NCBI RefSeq assembly: GCF_900115045.1
Contig: NZ_FOVC01000001.1
Span: 124,001 to 188,000, forward strand
DNA: 64,000 nucleotides
Reading direction: 5' to 3'
From: Izhakiella capsodis
GTDB lineage: Bacteria > Pseudomonadota > Gammaproteobacteria > Enterobacterales > Enterobacteriaceae
Shown here: piece by piece, positions 49,141-59,652 of the stretch
How positions within the stretch are numbered: position 1 is the first letter of the stretch
Layout of the letters: every line of letters starts with the position of its first letter
The notes under the pieces: generated by a model
Databases searched by the model: none
What the model saw: the letters and a program-made list of their open reading frames with translations, nothing else
What the model was told of the DNA's origin: nothing
Made by a program: the position numbers and the translations under genes

Positions 49141-49171
49141 GAAGCGCCGCCGGACGGAGCGGCGGCGCTTC
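49141..49171 (+). other. Intercistronic hairpin between gsiB and gsiC
   Basis: GAAGCGCCGCC pairs perfectly over 11 bases with GGCGGCGCTTC around a nine-base loop, starting six bases after the gsiB stop. There is no T-run. Such hairpins commonly protect the binding-protein mRNA from 3' exonucleases, so that GsiB is made in excess over the membrane parts. Confidence 0.75.
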
Positions 49172-49183
49172 ACAGGAAGAAGC

Positions 49184-50104
49184 ATGTTCAATTATTTTAT
49201 AAAACGTCTTGCCGGGCTGATCCCCACGCTGTTAATTGTGGCGGTGCTGGTGTTTCTGTTTGTGCATTTGCTGCCGGGAGACCCTGCGCGTCTGATTGCT
49301 GGGCCAGAGGCGGACGCCACGGTAGTGGCGATGGTGCGCCAGCAGTTAGGGCTGGACCAGCCGCTGATTACACAGTTCTGGCATTTTATCACTGGAGCGT
49401 TTCGCGGGGATTTTGGCTATTCAATGGTATCGAAACGACCGGTCTCCACTGAAATCGGCCTGCGTTTTCTACCCACGCTTTGGCTGACGCTTTCCAGTAT
49501 GGTCTGGTCGGTCATTTTTGGCATGGCGATCGGTATCATCTCCGCTGTATGGCGCAATCGCTGGCCGGATCGATTAGGTATGACGCTGGCGGTTTCCGGG
49601 CTTTCTTTTCCGGCTTTTGCGCTTGGGATGTTGCTGATGCAGATATTTTCCGTGCAGTTAGGTTGGTTGCCAACCGTCGGTGCCGACAGCTGGCAACACT
49701 ATATCCTGCCTTCGATTACATTGGGTGCTGCGGTGGCGGCGGTCATGGCCCGTTTTACCCGCGCCTCTTTTGTCGAGGTGATGCAAGAAGATTATATGCG
49801 CACCGCGCGGGCTAAAGGGGTACGCGAGAGTTTGGTGGTGCTGAAGCATGGACTGCGTAACGCCCTGATCCCGGTGGTAACCATGATGGGCCTCCAGTTT
49901 GGTTTTCTACTGGGCGGCTCGATTGTGGTCGAAGTGGTATTTAACTGGCCGGGCCTCGGAAGGCTTTTGGTTGATTCGGTTGAGATGCGCGATTATCCGG
50001 TAATCCAGGCTGAGATCTTGCTGTTTTCGTTGGAATTTATTCTGATTAACGTGATCGTTGATATGCTCTATGCCGCGATAAATCCGGCGATCCGCTATAA
50101 ATAA
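49184..50104 (+). CDS. gsiC: Glutathione ABC importer, permease GsiC
   Basis: The 306-residue inner-membrane permease has six predicted helices, the DppB-type start [20 protein letters not shown] and [18 protein letters not shown], and the coupling loop [18 protein letters not shown] that contacts the ATPase. GAAGAAG lies before the ATG. It pairs with GsiD, whose gene begins nine bases later. Confidence 0.94.
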   Translation: MFNYFIKRLAGLIPTLLIVAVLVFLFVHLLPGDPARLIAGPEADATVVAMVRQQLGLDQPLITQFWHFITGAFRGDFGYSMVSKRPVSTEIGLRFLPTLWLTLSSMVWSVIFGMAIGIISAVWRNRWPDRLGMTLAVSGLSFPAFALGMLLMQIFSVQLGWLPTVGADSWQHYILPSITLGAAVAAVMARFTRASFVEVMQEDYMRTARAKGVRESLVVLKHGLRNALIPVVTMMGLQFGFLLGGSIVVEVVFNWPGLGRLLVDSVEMRDYPVIQAEILLFSLEFILINVIVDMLYAAINPAIRYK

Positions 50105-50113
50105 GGATGCGTA

Positions 50114-51019
50114 ATGAGAAATTGGCGACGTCACGCGGTGCTGTCCGCAATGCCTGTGATAAAACCAACGCGCGTTCGCACACCCCTGCGTGAATTCTGG
50201 CGGCGTTTTCGCCACCAACCCGTTGCCATTGCCGCAGGATTATTTGTGTTGATGCTGGTTATCCTGGCGGTATTTGCGCCTTTGCTGGCACCTTTTAACG
50301 CCGAGAATTATTTTGATTATGACCGGTTAAATCAAGGCCCTTCGGCGCTGCACTGGTTTGGGGTAGACGCCCTCGGGCGCGATATATTCAGCCGGGTACT
50401 GGTCGGCACGCGTATTTCGCTAATTGCCGGATTTTTTTCTGTGGCAATTGGCGCGGCGATCGGTGCTTTTCTCGGATTACTGGCCGGTTATTTCGAGGGC
50501 TGGTGGGATCGCATCATCATGCGAAGCTGCGACGTGTTGTTTGCTTTTCCTGGGATATTGCTGGCTATTGCGGTCGTGGCCGTGATGGGTAGCGGCATGT
50601 CGAATGTGATCATCGCGGTGGCTATTTTTAGCGTCCCGGCATTCGCCCGGCTGGTGCGTGGTAATACGCTGGTGCTTAAACATCTGACCTATATCGAGTC
50701 GGCGCGCAGTATTGGCGCCTCGGATGTGACCATCATCTGGCGTCATATTCTGCCGGGAGTTGTCCCGTCGATCGTTGTCTATTTTACTATGCGTATTGGC
50801 ACCTCAATTATTTCCGCCGCCAGTCTCTCATTTTTGGGACTGGGCGCACAGCCACCGACGCCTGAGTGGGGAACGATGCTCAATGAGGCGCGAGCTGATA
50901 TGGTACTGGCTCCTCATGTGGCTATCTTCCCGGGCCTGGCGATCTTTCTTACGGTGCTGGCGTTTAACCTGCTGGGTGATGGTCTGCGTGATGCGCTGGA
51001 CCCAAAACTCAAAAGCTAA
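50114..51019 (+). CDS. gsiD: Glutathione ABC importer, permease GsiD
   Basis: This 301-residue permease of the DppC type starts with a basic cytosolic segment, then a first helix ([20 protein letters not shown]). It carries [17 protein letters not shown], the coupling loop [20 protein letters not shown] and the end [20 protein letters not shown]. It closes the gsi operon. The DUF4385 gene begins about 60 bases downstream on the same strand. Confidence 0.94.
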   Translation: MRNWRRHAVLSAMPVIKPTRVRTPLREFWRRFRHQPVAIAAGLFVLMLVILAVFAPLLAPFNAENYFDYDRLNQGPSALHWFGVDALGRDIFSRVLVGTRISLIAGFFSVAIGAAIGAFLGLLAGYFEGWWDRIIMRSCDVLFAFPGILLAIAVVAVMGSGMSNVIIAVAIFSVPAFARLVRGNTLVLKHLTYIESARSIGASDVTIIWRHILPGVVPSIVVYFTMRIGTSIISAASLSFLGLGAQPPTPEWGTMLNEARADMVLAPHVAIFPGLAIFLTVLAFNLLGDGLRDALDPKLKS

Positions 51020-51080
51020 AGTTTCTATGCAATGACAGAGGGCATTGGACGGACGCACAAAGTTTCTGCCCAACGCGATA

Positions 51081-51545
51081 ATGAATAGTATGACGATCAA
51101 ACCTTTTAATTATCAGCAGGATTTTAAGCGTCTCGATTTTCGCCGCTATCCTGAGCGCTATCAGGTTGGCCGTGGAGAGCAGGGCGTGCTGATGGTTGAA
51201 CCCTACAAAAGCGAAATTTTGCCGCACTGGCGTTTTCGGACACCGCGACTGGCCCGGCAGTCAGCAGACAAAATTATGCAGCTCTTTGAAGACTATCGTC
51301 AGGCTGAGGATTTTGTTGGTATGGACATGGCGCGTAAGTTTATTCAGATGGGCTACACGCGTGCGCGGCGTTATGCCAACCATAAAGGCGGTCGAAAGTA
51401 TGACGCCCAACGGCGAGTGCTGGCAGGTAAGATCGATAAGGAAAAGGCCCGGTCGGCGGCAATATTTAAGCAAAGCTGGGACAAGTTGCGTGCTGATGAA
51501 GACTATCTGAGACGTAAAAAAGCGCATCAGCAAAAATATGGCTGA
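51081..51545 (+). CDS. DUF4385 family protein
   Basis: The 154-residue soluble product matches the DUF4385 pattern as I recall it: MTIKPFNYQQDFKRLDFRRY, EPYKSEILPHWRFRTP, and ARKFIQMGYTRARRYANHKG, with a Lys/Arg-rich end. Its function is unknown; relatives occur in phages and bacteria. A second ATG at 51090 is possible. Neither start has a clear ribosome-binding site. It takes the place of yliEF that E. coli has after gsiD. Its final codons form half of a two-way terminator. Confidence 0.7.
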   Translation: MNSMTIKPFNYQQDFKRLDFRRYPERYQVGRGEQGVLMVEPYKSEILPHWRFRTPRLARQSADKIMQLFEDYRQAEDFVGMDMARKFIQMGYTRARRYANHKGGRKYDAQRRVLAGKIDKEKARSAAIFKQSWDKLRADEDYLRRKKAHQQKYG

Positions 51546-51556
51546 TGCGCTTTTTT
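51515..51556. terminator. Bidirectional terminator between the DUF4385 gene and rimO
   Basis: AAAAAAGCGCATCAGC pairs with GCTGATGCGCTTTTTT around a loop with the DUF4385 stop codon at its edge. A- and T-runs on both sides let it end both convergent transcripts. Confidence 0.9.
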
Positions 51557-51576
51557 ACCTGGATACATGTGGAACG

Positions 51577-52884
51577 TTAAATCCGACTACCCCACAGGTC
51601 GTATTCGTCAGCATGTTCAACACGCACGCGTACCACCTCGCCGACTTTCAGCCCACACTCGCCGTTCAGATAAACCGCGCCGTCAATTTCCGGGGCATCC
51701 GACATGCTGCGACCAATGGCACCTTCTTCGTCAGTTTCATCAATGAGTACCAGAATTTCGCGTCCCACTTTCTCTTGTAAACGTTCAGCGGAAATCTGCT
51801 GCTGCAACTGCATAAAGCGATCGTAGCGTTGTTGTTTAACCTCTTCGGCTATCTGATCGGGAAGCTGATTGGCTCCGGCACCTTCCACCGGGCTGTACTT
51901 AAAGCAGCCCACCCGATCCAGGCGTGCCTGCTTGAGAAAGTCGAGTAGCATCTGGAAATCTTCTTCGGTTTCTCCCGGAAAGCCGACAATAAAAGTAGAG
52001 CGGAGTGTCAGATCCGGACAGATTTCACGCCAGCGTCTGATGCGCTCCAGGGTGCGCTCTACCGCCCCCGGACGCTTCATCAGTTTAAGAATACGCGGGC
52101 TGGCGTGCTGTAGTGGAATATCGAGATAGGGCAGGATCTTACCTTCTGCCATCAGTGGAATGACATCATCCACATGAGGATAAGGGTAAACATAATGAAG
52201 GCGCACCCAAATGCCGAGTTGAGCCAGTTGTTCGCACAGACTGACCATGCTGGTTTTTACCGGCGCACCGTTCCAGAAACCGGTGCGATGCTTAACGTCC
52301 ACTCCGTAAGCCGAGGTGTCCTGAGAAATGACCAGCAGCTCTTTTACGCCGGAATCTACCAAGCGCTTGGCTTCGTCGAGTACGTTGCCAATGGGCCGAC
52401 TGTCGAGATCACCGCGCATAGAAGGAATGATGCAGAAGGTGCAGCGATGATTACAGCCTTCCGAAATTTTCAGGTAGGCATAATGTTTTGGCGTCAGCTT
52501 GACGCCCTGCTCAGGAACCAGGCTGAGAAACGGATTGTGCCTCGGTTTGGGAACATAACGGTGAACGTGCGAAAGCACCTGTTCGTAACTATGAGGGCCG
52601 GTGATTTCCAGTACCTTAGGGTGCACTTCGCGGATCTGACTCTCTTTGGCGCCGAGACAGCCGGTTACGATCACCTTACCATTTTCGTTCAGCGCTTCGC
52701 CTATGGCTTCCAGAGATTCCTGAACCGCACTATCGATAAAGCCACAGGTGTTAACGATGACCAGATCGGCATCGTCGTATCGTGGTACGACCTGATAACC
52801 TTCAGTGCGCAGTTCCGTGAGGATGCGTTCAGAATCGACCAGATTCTTAGGGCAGCCCAATGATAAAAAGCCAATCTTAGACAT
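51577..52884 (-). CDS. rimO: Ribosomal protein uS12 methylthiotransferase RimO
   Basis: This 435-residue radical-SAM enzyme adds a methylthio group to Asp88/89 of ribosomal protein S12. It has the N-terminal MTTase domain with cluster cysteines in [18 protein letters not shown] and VTGCLGA, the radical-SAM CxxxCxxC motif in [19 protein letters not shown], and a C-terminal TRAM domain ending EYDLWGSRI. The ATG at 52884 starts [11 protein letters not shown]; the frame extends 15 codons upstream without support. Confidence 0.96.
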   Translation of the reverse strand: MSKIGFLSLGCPKNLVDSERILTELRTEGYQVVPRYDDADLVIVNTCGFIDSAVQESLEAIGEALNENGKVIVTGCLGAKESQIREVHPKVLEITGPHSYEQVLSHVHRYVPKPRHNPFLSLVPEQGVKLTPKHYAYLKISEGCNHRCTFCIIPSMRGDLDSRPIGNVLDEAKRLVDSGVKELLVISQDTSAYGVDVKHRTGFWNGAPVKTSMVSLCEQLAQLGIWVRLHYVYPYPHVDDVIPLMAEGKILPYLDIPLQHASPRILKLMKRPGAVERTLERIRRWREICPDLTLRSTFIVGFPGETEEDFQMLLDFLKQARLDRVGCFKYSPVEGAGANQLPDQIAEEVKQQRYDRFMQLQQQISAERLQEKVGREILVLIDETDEEGAIGRSMSDAPEIDGAVYLNGECGLKVGEVVRVRVEHADEYDLWGSRI

Positions 52885-53552
52885 GTCTTTATACTGTACA
52901 TTGCTCAGAAAACGCGGAGTATACAACACGCTTAAACTATATTCACATTTCTGCTTGCTGCCCTCCCGGTATCTTTGGGGAAAAGGTGATGCGGAGTAGT
53001 AATTTGTTCTCCTGGCGGTCAGCAGCCCGGTTTATCGCGGGTCCACTTCGTCCGGGAGTCTGCGCATTTTTCTGCCGTTAGTGACGTTACAAGCATCAAC
53101 GGTGGCAACGCTTTAGCCATTCAGCGGCGACAACGTTAGCGCCATATAGTCTTCGATTGGCTGAGAGCCGACATAACACTGCGTCATCAGGTCGCTCTTT
53201 TTTCAGAATATCGCCAGGGGCGTACCCCTGTGAAACCAGCCAGGGCAGCCATAATCCTGAGCTCATCTTCACAGATCAACGTTTCATCGAGTCAGAAAAG
53301 CACTACTTCGATGGTTGCTGCTTTGTGATCAGGGTAACGGTGATGACTAAAGTAGACGTTTTTCTGATGAGCGTGATCTCTGTCTGTGAAATTCTGACGG
53401 CTTTGAACGTAAAGAGCGAAAAATATCGAATAAACTCTAATTAACTTTACGATCTGACCATTCAATTACGCTGTAAGACGCGCTAGGGTAAAGCACTCCC
53501 ATTGCCTGAAGTCGATAATCACTTCTTTTTCAGATGGATACAGGGTTTCTCC
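52885..53552. other. Region with no supportable gene
   Basis: About 670 bases between the divergent rimO and dacC genes, where E. coli carries bssR, yliI and gstB (from memory). Frames are short and not protein-like. The right end must hold the dacC promoter. Confidence 0.4.
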
Positions 53553-54761
53553 ATGAAAAAAGTGTCTTTTCCCGTCAGAATCACTGCGCTGGCGACCTCC
53601 GCCTCGCTAATATTCTTTGCCTCATTCGCTTCATATGCAGCAAATATTGTAGCAAATGTACCAACGCCCCCTCAGATTGATGCCAGAGCCTGGATTCTGA
53701 TGGATTACCATAGCGGTAAAATTCTTGCTGAGTCGAATGCTGATGAGCGTCTTGACCCTGCCAGCCTGACAAAAATGATGGCCAGCTATGTTATCGGGCA
53801 GGCTATCAAATCAGGCCGTATCACACCGCAAGATATGGTTACCATCGGTAAGGATGCCTGGGCAACGGGTAATCCCATCCTGCAAGGATCGTCATTGATG
53901 TTCCTCAAGCCTGGCGATACGGTCTCGGTGTCCGATCTGAATAAAGGTATCGTGATTCAATCCGGCAACGATGCCAGTATCGCGCTGGCGGATTATATCG
54001 CTGGCAGCCAGGATGCCTTTGTTGGCCTGATGAATCGCTACGTGCAGCAGCTTGGTCTCAAAAACACCCACTTTACCACTGTTCATGGCCTTGACTCTAA
54101 AGGGCAGTACAGTACGGCGCGTGATATGGCGCTAATTGGTCAGGCACTGATTCGCGACGTTCCTGCTGAATATGCCCTGAATAAGGAAAAGTCGTTCACC
54201 TTTGATAATATCCGTCAGATGAATCGAAACCGTCTGCTGTGGAGCAGCAATCTGCACGTTGACGGTATTAAAACAGGTTATACCAGCGGCGCTGGCTATA
54301 ACCTTGTGGCATCAGCAACCAACGGTAATCAGCGGCTGATCTCCGTTGTGTTGGGGGCGAAAACCGATGCAATCCGATTCCGCGAAAGTGAACAGTTGCT
54401 GAACTGGGGTTTTCATTTTTTTGAAACCGTCACGCCAATAAAAGCAGGCCAGGCCTTCAATGTTCAGCGCGTCTGGTATGGCGACCATCGCAATGTTAAC
54501 CTGGGGGTTGCCCAGGACGCGGCGATTACTATTCCCAGGGGGCAGCTGAAGAACCTCAAAGCCAGTCTGGTGTTTAATCAGCCTCAATTACTGGCGCCGC
54601 TGAAGAAAAACCAGGTCGTTGGCACGATTGATTTCAAATTAAACGGTAAAACGATTGAAACGCGCCCTTTGGTTGTTATGGACACGGTAAAAGAGGGCGG
54701 ATTTTTCAGTCGGATTTGGGATTTTATTATGTTGAAAGTCAGTACATTATTCGGGAAATAG
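53553..54761 (+). CDS. dacC: D-alanyl-D-alanine carboxypeptidase DacC (PBP6)
   Basis: The 402-residue product trims the terminal D-Ala from peptidoglycan pentapeptides in the periplasm. A signal peptide (to about residue 28, SYA) is followed by the S11 peptidase domain: Ser71-x-x-Lys74 in [12 protein letters not shown], and KTGYTSGAG. The C-terminal beta domain and an amphipathic helix ([17 protein letters not shown]) anchor it on the inner-membrane surface. The ATG at 53553 is used; the frame runs 17 codons upstream without support. Confidence 0.94.
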   Translation: MKKVSFPVRITALATSASLIFFASFASYAANIVANVPTPPQIDARAWILMDYHSGKILAESNADERLDPASLTKMMASYVIGQAIKSGRITPQDMVTIGKDAWATGNPILQGSSLMFLKPGDTVSVSDLNKGIVIQSGNDASIALADYIAGSQDAFVGLMNRYVQQLGLKNTHFTTVHGLDSKGQYSTARDMALIGQALIRDVPAEYALNKEKSFTFDNIRQMNRNRLLWSSNLHVDGIKTGYTSGAGYNLVASATNGNQRLISVVLGAKTDAIRFRESEQLLNWGFHFFETVTPIKAGQAFNVQRVWYGDHRNVNLGVAQDAAITIPRGQLKNLKASLVFNQPQLLAPLKKNQVVGTIDFKLNGKTIETRPLVVMDTVKEGGFFSRIWDFIMLKVSTLFGK

Positions 54762-54777
54762 TTTCGCTAATTGCCCG

Positions 54778-54801
54778 ACGGGAAGCATACGCGCTTCCCG
54801 A
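54778..54801. terminator. Hairpin between convergent dacC and ybjG
   Basis: CGGGAAGC pairs with GCTTCCCG around an ATACGC-type loop in the 50-base gap between the two stop codons. No T-run of note, so it is a weak terminator call. Confidence 0.5.
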
Positions 54802-54811
54802 AGCCAGCATT

Positions 54812-55417
54812 CTAGTCTCTGACCCATCCTTTGCGGATAGGAATGGCGAATATCACTTTGTATAACAATCCGCAGTACTTTAGAAGTGTGTTGCCGTATA
54901 GCCTCCAGGCGAGTTGTGAGAATAAACAGCCCAGACAACCGACCATAAATCCTCCCAGCATGTCCATCGGCCAGTGGACGCCAAGATAGATACGCGACCA
55001 GGCGATCAACATGCCGATCACCATCAATACCATACCGGACCAGAGGCGATGCCAGAAGAGAAACGCCAGTGCGCAGGTAAAAATAGCGGTGCCATGATTG
55101 CTTGGATAGGAGTTGTCTGCAATGTGAGGTAGCATCTGATAGCCGATGCCGATCGCAAAAGGACGAGGATGCGGAAACAACATGCTGAGACACCATGCAA
55201 TCGCCATTGCATAAACTAAAGCAATACCTGTTTTCAGTACCAACACCCGTTGGGCGCTCAGTTGATTCTGCGGTCCCCATAGCCAGAGAGCGATGATAAG
55301 CCCCGGTACAACAGCGATGAGCGCGCGGGCAGCGAAGATGGCCAGTACGACCAGCCAGTGTGGTGAATTCGGTGTCGCGTTAATCCATAAAAACAGCGCA
55401 CGGTTTAATGATTCCAT
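54812..55417 (-). CDS. ybjG: Undecaprenyl-diphosphatase YbjG (PAP2 family)
   Basis: The 201-residue inner-membrane phosphatase recycles undecaprenyl pyrophosphate for wall and O-antigen synthesis and gives bacitracin resistance. The three PAP2 motifs are visible: the first around FPHPRPFAIG, the second as PSNHGTAIFT, and the third as SRIYLGVHWPMDMLGG. It ends IPIRKGWVRD as in E. coli. AAGG lies six bases before the ATG at 55417; a longer frame reaching 55567 has no family support. Confidence 0.92.
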   Translation of the reverse strand: MESLNRALFLWINATPNSPHWLVVLAIFAARALIAVVPGLIIALWLWGPQNQLSAQRVLVLKTGIALVYAMAIAWCLSMLFPHPRPFAIGIGYQMLPHIADNSYPSNHGTAIFTCALAFLFWHRLWSGMVLMVIGMLIAWSRIYLGVHWPMDMLGGFMVGCLGCLFSQLAWRLYGNTLLKYCGLLYKVIFAIPIRKGWVRD

Positions 55418-55712
55418 AGCTTTGCCTTCTTCTGCCTCTTCGATATATCGTGCTAAATAGTGCGTAATTGACACAGCCAGATACGTTAAGCTGGGGAACG
55501 ATAATAACAGTGAAATAATACAGGAACCAGGCACTTCCGGGTAAAGGGAATCATGCCTCGTAGACATAGTGGTTTGACCTTGGTTAAGGTTGGGTGAACC
55601 CTAAAGAAACTTTAAGAAGATGTAAACCAGCAGACGCTCAATACGTTGCGGAGTGTAAGGAGATGCCAGTAAAGGCTTACTTAAACGGTAGAGGATGGCA
55701 AGACTGAGCGGA

Positions 55713-55746
55713 AAGAAAAAAACCCGCTAATAAAACATTAACGGGC
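55713..55746 (-). terminator. Rho-independent terminator of ybjL
   Basis: On the minus strand CCCGTTAAT pairs with ATTAGCGGG (one G-T pair) around a GTTTT loop and runs into TTTTTTT. It lies about 90 bases past the ybjL stop codon. Confidence 0.8.
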
Positions 55747-55833
55747 TCCTCAATTTGGGATTTCAAAGAAAAGCAGTGGCACTTATTAAGACTGCGACCC
55801 AGACTGAAAGTTCTGCGATTTCGTAAAAAATAT

Positions 55834-57522
55834 TTATCTATGCAACAACGGCCAGATCACCACAATCAACGTCCCTGCCAGCGTCAGTAGAACGTTAGCG
55901 ATAGCATAGGTTCCTGCATAGCCCAGCGCCGGTATATTGCTGCCGGAGGCGTCGTTAATGATATCCATTGCTGGTGCGCAAGTCCGGGCCCCCATGATGG
56001 CACCGAATAGCAGTGCCCGGTTCATTTTCAGCACGTAGGCGCCGAACAAAAAACAGAGCACTACCGGTACCAGGCTCACTGCAATGCCCGCAAGCAGCAT
56101 CATCAGACCGCTACCGCCGAGTCCATTTGACAATCCACTGCCCGCGCTAAGGCCAACGCCGGCCATGAACACCATCAGGCCAAACTCTTTAACCATATTC
56201 AGTGCACCCTGCGGTATGTAGCCGAAGGTTGGATGATTGGCACGCAAAAAGCCAAGCATTATTCCTGAAAACAGCAGCCCGGCGGCATTGCCCAAACCAA
56301 AATTAAAATTACTGAACTGGAAAGTGACCATGCCTATCATCAGGCCAAGGACGAAAAAGGCACAAAACGCCAGCAGGTCCGTCATCTGACTATGAATGGA
56401 AATAAAGCCAATGCGGTCGGCAAGAGATTTTACCCGGCGCGCTTCGCCACTGACCTGTAACACATCGCCTTTATTCAGAATGATACTCTCATCAATAGGC
56501 ATCGCTATCTGACTGCGAATAACGCGGTTAAGGAAGCAGCCATGATCAGTCAGCCGCAGATGGCTCAGGCGTTTGTTCACTGCACTGTGGTTTTTCACCA
56601 CAATCTCTTCAGTAACAATACGCATATCCAGCAAATCGCGTTCAAATACCTCTTTACCATCGCGAAAACTGTGGTTAAGACGGGCATGTGCTTCCGGGTA
56701 TCCTACCAGCGATATTTCATCATCCTGTTGCAAAATGGCGTCACCATCAGGGCTGGCAAGAATGCCGTTACGTCGAATGCGCTCAATGTAACATCCCGTC
56801 TGACGATAAATTCCCAACTCGCGCAGATTCTTACCGTCGGCCCAGGCAACCAGCTCCGGCCCAACCCGATAGGCGCGTATCACAGGCAGCCATACTTTAC
56901 GCTGACTGTCACTGTCCAGCCCGCGCTCACGGGCGATTTGCTGGGCACTGGTGAAGAGATCATGATGTTGCAGGCGAGGTAGATAGCGGGCAGCAATAAT
57001 CAGGCTGACCAGGCCGATAAGATAGGTGAGGGCATAGCCGAGGCTGAGATCGTCCTGTGCATGGGCGAGCATGTCAGCGTTGTTAATTGTCTGACGGAGC
57101 GTATCGCCTGCACCGACCAGCACAGGTGTTGACGTCATCGATCCAGCCAGCATCCCGGCCGTCAGGCCAATATTCCATTTAAACAGGTAGCCCAGTCCGA
57201 GGGCGATTGCCGTTGCGCTGACTACCATTACCACTGCCAGTATCAGATAATTTTTCCCATCACGGAAAAAAATGGAAAAAAAGTTAGGCCCGGCTTCAAC
57301 CCCCACGCAGAAAATGAATAACATAAAGCCAAGATTAAGTGCGTCCGTATCGATGTCGAAATGATGTTGTCCCAGTACCAGGGAAACAACGAGAACGCCA
57401 ATTGCATTACCAAGTTGAATCGAGCCCAGGCGAACTTTCCCTAGACACAAGCCGAGAGCCAAAACGACGAATAGCAGTAATATGTAATTTCCGCTTAACA
57501 ATTCTGAGATGTTTATATTCAC
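55834..57522 (-). CDS. ybjL: YbjL, AspT/YidE-type putative antiporter
   Basis: The 562-residue inner-membrane protein is built from two transporter halves, each opening like [19 protein letters not shown] and [16 protein letters not shown], around two central TrkA-C (RCK-C) domains ([20 protein letters not shown] and [16 protein letters not shown]). It belongs to the aspartate:alanine exchanger family (2.A.81). The substrate in enterobacteria has been linked to dicarboxylates or amino acids but is not visible in sequence. It is nearly identical in plan and length to E. coli YbjL (561). Confidence 0.92.
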   Translation of the reverse strand: MNINISELLSGNYILLLFVVLALGLCLGKVRLGSIQLGNAIGVLVVSLVLGQHHFDIDTDALNLGFMLFIFCVGVEAGPNFFSIFFRDGKNYLILAVVMVVSATAIALGLGYLFKWNIGLTAGMLAGSMTSTPVLVGAGDTLRQTINNADMLAHAQDDLSLGYALTYLIGLVSLIIAARYLPRLQHHDLFTSAQQIARERGLDSDSQRKVWLPVIRAYRVGPELVAWADGKNLRELGIYRQTGCYIERIRRNGILASPDGDAILQQDDEISLVGYPEAHARLNHSFRDGKEVFERDLLDMRIVTEEIVVKNHSAVNKRLSHLRLTDHGCFLNRVIRSQIAMPIDESIILNKGDVLQVSGEARRVKSLADRIGFISIHSQMTDLLAFCAFFVLGLMIGMVTFQFSNFNFGLGNAAGLLFSGIMLGFLRANHPTFGYIPQGALNMVKEFGLMVFMAGVGLSAGSGLSNGLGGSGLMMLLAGIAVSLVPVVLCFLFGAYVLKMNRALLFGAIMGARTCAPAMDIINDASGSNIPALGYAGTYAIANVLLTLAGTLIVVIWPLLHR

Positions 57523-57788
57523 GATTTAACTTCTTGTTTACCAGTAACCTGTTGTAATTATTGGCTTTCCAGGCTACATTTGGTCTGCATTCACGAAAGA
57601 AAATGCATTAGAATTTTCACCAAGGAAAAGCCGCTCAGGATGTCGTCAAATTATCGGTCATTTTAGTCAGTTCTAATAATTTCAGCCAGTAAACATTTTG
57701 TGTCTGAGCAGCATATTAAGCATTTATTTTTTTGAGATTAATTATGTTTTATTTCCGGATTGAAGATGATACTGGTTGGAGCAAAATA

Positions 57789-58163
57789 ATGTTTAGAAGT
57801 GTGTCTTGGTCAGGTGTTGTCGCCTGCACTATTTTTTATACTATGATATTTGTCACCGTGCGCCATCAGATCCTGATGGCACATTCAGTCGTTCATCAGG
57901 CCCAGCCGGTAATGTTGTTATTTTTGTTACCTGGCGCCGTTTCTGCATTGACCAGTAAGCAGGCACCCTTGAGCGTGGCTGTTGCCGGTTCTTTGCTGGC
58001 GACGCCATTCTGTTTGACTATGATGATAAAGGGCATGATGTTTTTTCACAGTTTCTGGCAAGAGTGCGCGTTTTCTATTAGTGCAATTTTCTGGTGTGGA
58101 CTGGGGGCATTGAGCGTTACGTTAGGAAGAGCGCTACTGGAAATGAGACAAGGCAAGCAATAA
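57789..58163 (+). CDS. ybjM: YbjM, inner-membrane protein
   Basis: The 124-residue product has four predicted helices and a layout like E. coli YbjM (125 residues), with LLFLLPGAVSALTSKQ and SFWQECAFSISAIFWCGLGA shared. GGAG lies seven bases before the ATG at 57789; another ATG at 57744 in the same frame has no such site. Its role is not known. It lies between ybjL and grxA as in E. coli. Confidence 0.8.
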   Translation: MFRSVSWSGVVACTIFYTMIFVTVRHQILMAHSVVHQAQPVMLLFLLPGAVSALTSKQAPLSVAVAGSLLATPFCLTMMIKGMMFFHSFWQECAFSISAIFWCGLGALSVTLGRALLEMRQGKQ

Positions 58164-58164
58164 A

Positions 58165-58198
58165 TCAGCCCACCTATTATTTGGCAGGCTGAATCGAA
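58165..58198. terminator. Hairpin between convergent ybjM and grxA
   Basis: CAGCC and the partner GGCTG, with an inner CACC/GGCA-type pairing, form a stem in the 35-base gap. On the grxA side it is followed by ATTTATT, a weak T-rich tail. Confidence 0.5.
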
Positions 58199-58462
58199 TT
58201 ACTGGTATAAGCCCAGATTCTCTTTTGCATAGGCGGCAAACTCGGTATAGCCGCCGACGTGATTTTGATCAAGAAAGATTTGTGGCACGGTTTCAACCGG
58301 CTTGCCGACGGTTTTCTCCAGATCGGCCTTAGTAATACCCTCCGCGTGGATATCAACGTAGCGAAAATCAAAATCATCCCGCTCTTGCGTTAGCTTCTCT
58401 GCCAGCTCTTTGGCACGGACACAGTAAGGACAGCCGGGACGACCAAAAATCACAGCAAACAT
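58199..58462 (-). CDS. grxA: Glutaredoxin 1
   Basis: The 87-residue thiol-disulfide carrier reduces ribonucleotide reductase and other targets using glutathione. The redox pair is CPYC (Cys11 and Cys14), followed by the glutathione-binding TVPQIFLDQNHVGGYTEF. The gene is divergent from ybjC-nfsA-rimK as in E. coli. GGAG lies before the ATG (CAAGGAGCAAGCG on the minus strand). A palindrome of the CRP type lies about 30 bases upstream. Confidence 0.96.
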   Translation of the reverse strand: MFAVIFGRPGCPYCVRAKELAEKLTQERDDFDFRYVDIHAEGITKADLEKTVGKPVETVPQIFLDQNHVGGYTEFAAYAKENLGLYQ

Positions 58463-58490
58463 CGCTTGCTCCTTATGATGGCTTTAAATA

Positions 58491-58506
58491 TGTGATTAAA
58501 ATCACA
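58491..58506. promoter_or_regulatory. CRP-type palindrome upstream of grxA
   Basis: TGTGATTAAAATCACA has perfect TGTGA-N6-TCACA half-sites, the core of a CRP target, and also fits many FNR-like variants poorly. It sits 29 bases upstream of the grxA ATG and about 145 bases upstream of ybjC. Confidence 0.65.
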
Positions 58507-58650
58507 TTGGGCAAATTTGTCCGCTATGATGCCCGCTTCGTTAAGAGATTAAAAGCAGGATCTGCCTGTCGGATTGATAAATGCTGGCTATAGCGTCGAC
58601 ACGAGGCTAAGCTGCACTACATCCTATAAACTGTCGGCAGGAGTTACACA

Positions 58651-58884
58651 ATGCGCCCTTTTAGTCGCGTACCACGGCCCGTACTGTGGCTCGAAATGGT
58701 TGGCATTTTGCTGCTGCTGGCGGCTTTTTTGGTGTTACACCGTCTTTTCCCTCTTCCCTCCAGCTTCAATGAGCCGTCACTGGCCAGAGGATTGGTGCTG
58801 ACAAGCGTAATACTGATGCTGCCGGCTGCGATGACTATTGTCTGGCGTACCCTGCGGAGCTGGCTGCCAGGGAGCAGGAGCTGA
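58651..58884 (+). CDS. ybjC: YbjC, small inner-membrane protein (DUF1418)
   Basis: The 77-residue product has two predicted helices (LEMVGILLLLAAFLVL and GLVLTSVILMLPAAMTIVW), the second matching the LLMLPAA motif in E. coli YbjC. It is about 18 residues shorter at the C terminus. AGGAG lies seven bases before the ATG. It is the first gene of the ybjC-nfsA-rimK operon, which in E. coli belongs to the SoxS/MarA regulon. Confidence 0.82.
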   Translation: MRPFSRVPRPVLWLEMVGILLLLAAFLVLHRLFPLPSSFNEPSLARGLVLTSVILMLPAAMTIVWRTLRSWLPGSRS

Positions 58885-58909
58885 CCCGAAAGTAATAAGG
58901 AGTTTTTAC

Positions 58910-59632
58910 ATGACACCAACCATCGCGCTACAGCGCGCCCACCGTTCGATTCGCTCATTCACAGGTCAGCCGATAGCCGCTGAACAGAGCGAGGCTATCC
59001 TCGCTGCCGCACAGTCTGCTTCCAGCTCCAGTTTTCTCCAGTGCTCATCCATAATCCGTATTACCGATCCGGCGCTGCGTGAGCAGTTGGTGATGCTCAG
59101 TGGTGGGCAGCGTTATGTTGCCAGTGCGGCGGAGTTTTGGGTGTTCTGTGGTGATTTTAATCGCAACCAGCAAATTTGCCCGCAGGCGCAGCTGGGACTG
59201 GCAGAGCAGCTTCTGTTAGCCTGCGTTGATACGGCACTCATGGGGCAGAATGCCTTGCTAGCGGCTGAGTCACTGGAACTTGGTGGTTGTTTTATCGGCG
59301 GTATCCGCAACCATATTGCTGAGGTAACTGAGCTACTGGCCTGCCCTAAGTTTGTACTGCCTCTGTTTGGCCTTTGCCTCGGCTGGCCAGAATATCAGCC
59401 TGATCTTAAGCCACGAATGCCAGCGCAAATGATGATGCATGAAAATCGTTATCAACCCATCGATCCGACGGTGCTGGCCGACTATGATGAACAGCAGCGT
59501 GATTATTACGCCAACCGTGACAGCAACCAACGTGTTAATAGCTGGAGTGAACATATTCAGCGTACGATCGTTGAAGAGAATCGAGCTTTTATGCTGGATT
59601 ATCTCCATCAGCAAGGATGGGCCACTCGTTAA
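58910..59632 (+). CDS. nfsA: Oxygen-insensitive NADPH nitroreductase NfsA
   Basis: The 240-residue flavoprotein reduces nitroaromatics and quinones by two electrons, using NADPH and FMN. It shows [33 protein letters not shown] for FMN contact, and the [11 protein letters not shown] and [20 protein letters not shown] blocks. TAAGGAG precedes the ATG at 58910. The frame extends 24 codons upstream through the end of ybjC and is rejected. rimK begins about 20 bases after its stop. Confidence 0.95.
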   Translation: MTPTIALQRAHRSIRSFTGQPIAAEQSEAILAAAQSASSSSFLQCSSIIRITDPALREQLVMLSGGQRYVASAAEFWVFCGDFNRNQQICPQAQLGLAEQLLLACVDTALMGQNALLAAESLELGGCFIGGIRNHIAEVTELLACPKFVLPLFGLCLGWPEYQPDLKPRMPAQMMMHENRYQPIDPTVLADYDEQQRDYYANRDSNQRVNSWSEHIQRTIVEENRAFMLDYLHQQGWATR

Positions 59633-59652
59633 CCACGCCGGTGGAGGTCAGG

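Noticed and set aside
54747..55280. 177-codon minus-strand frame overlapping ybjG
   Set aside because: It runs across ybjG in another frame and shows none of the PAP2 or other motifs; ybjG itself is clearly conserved.
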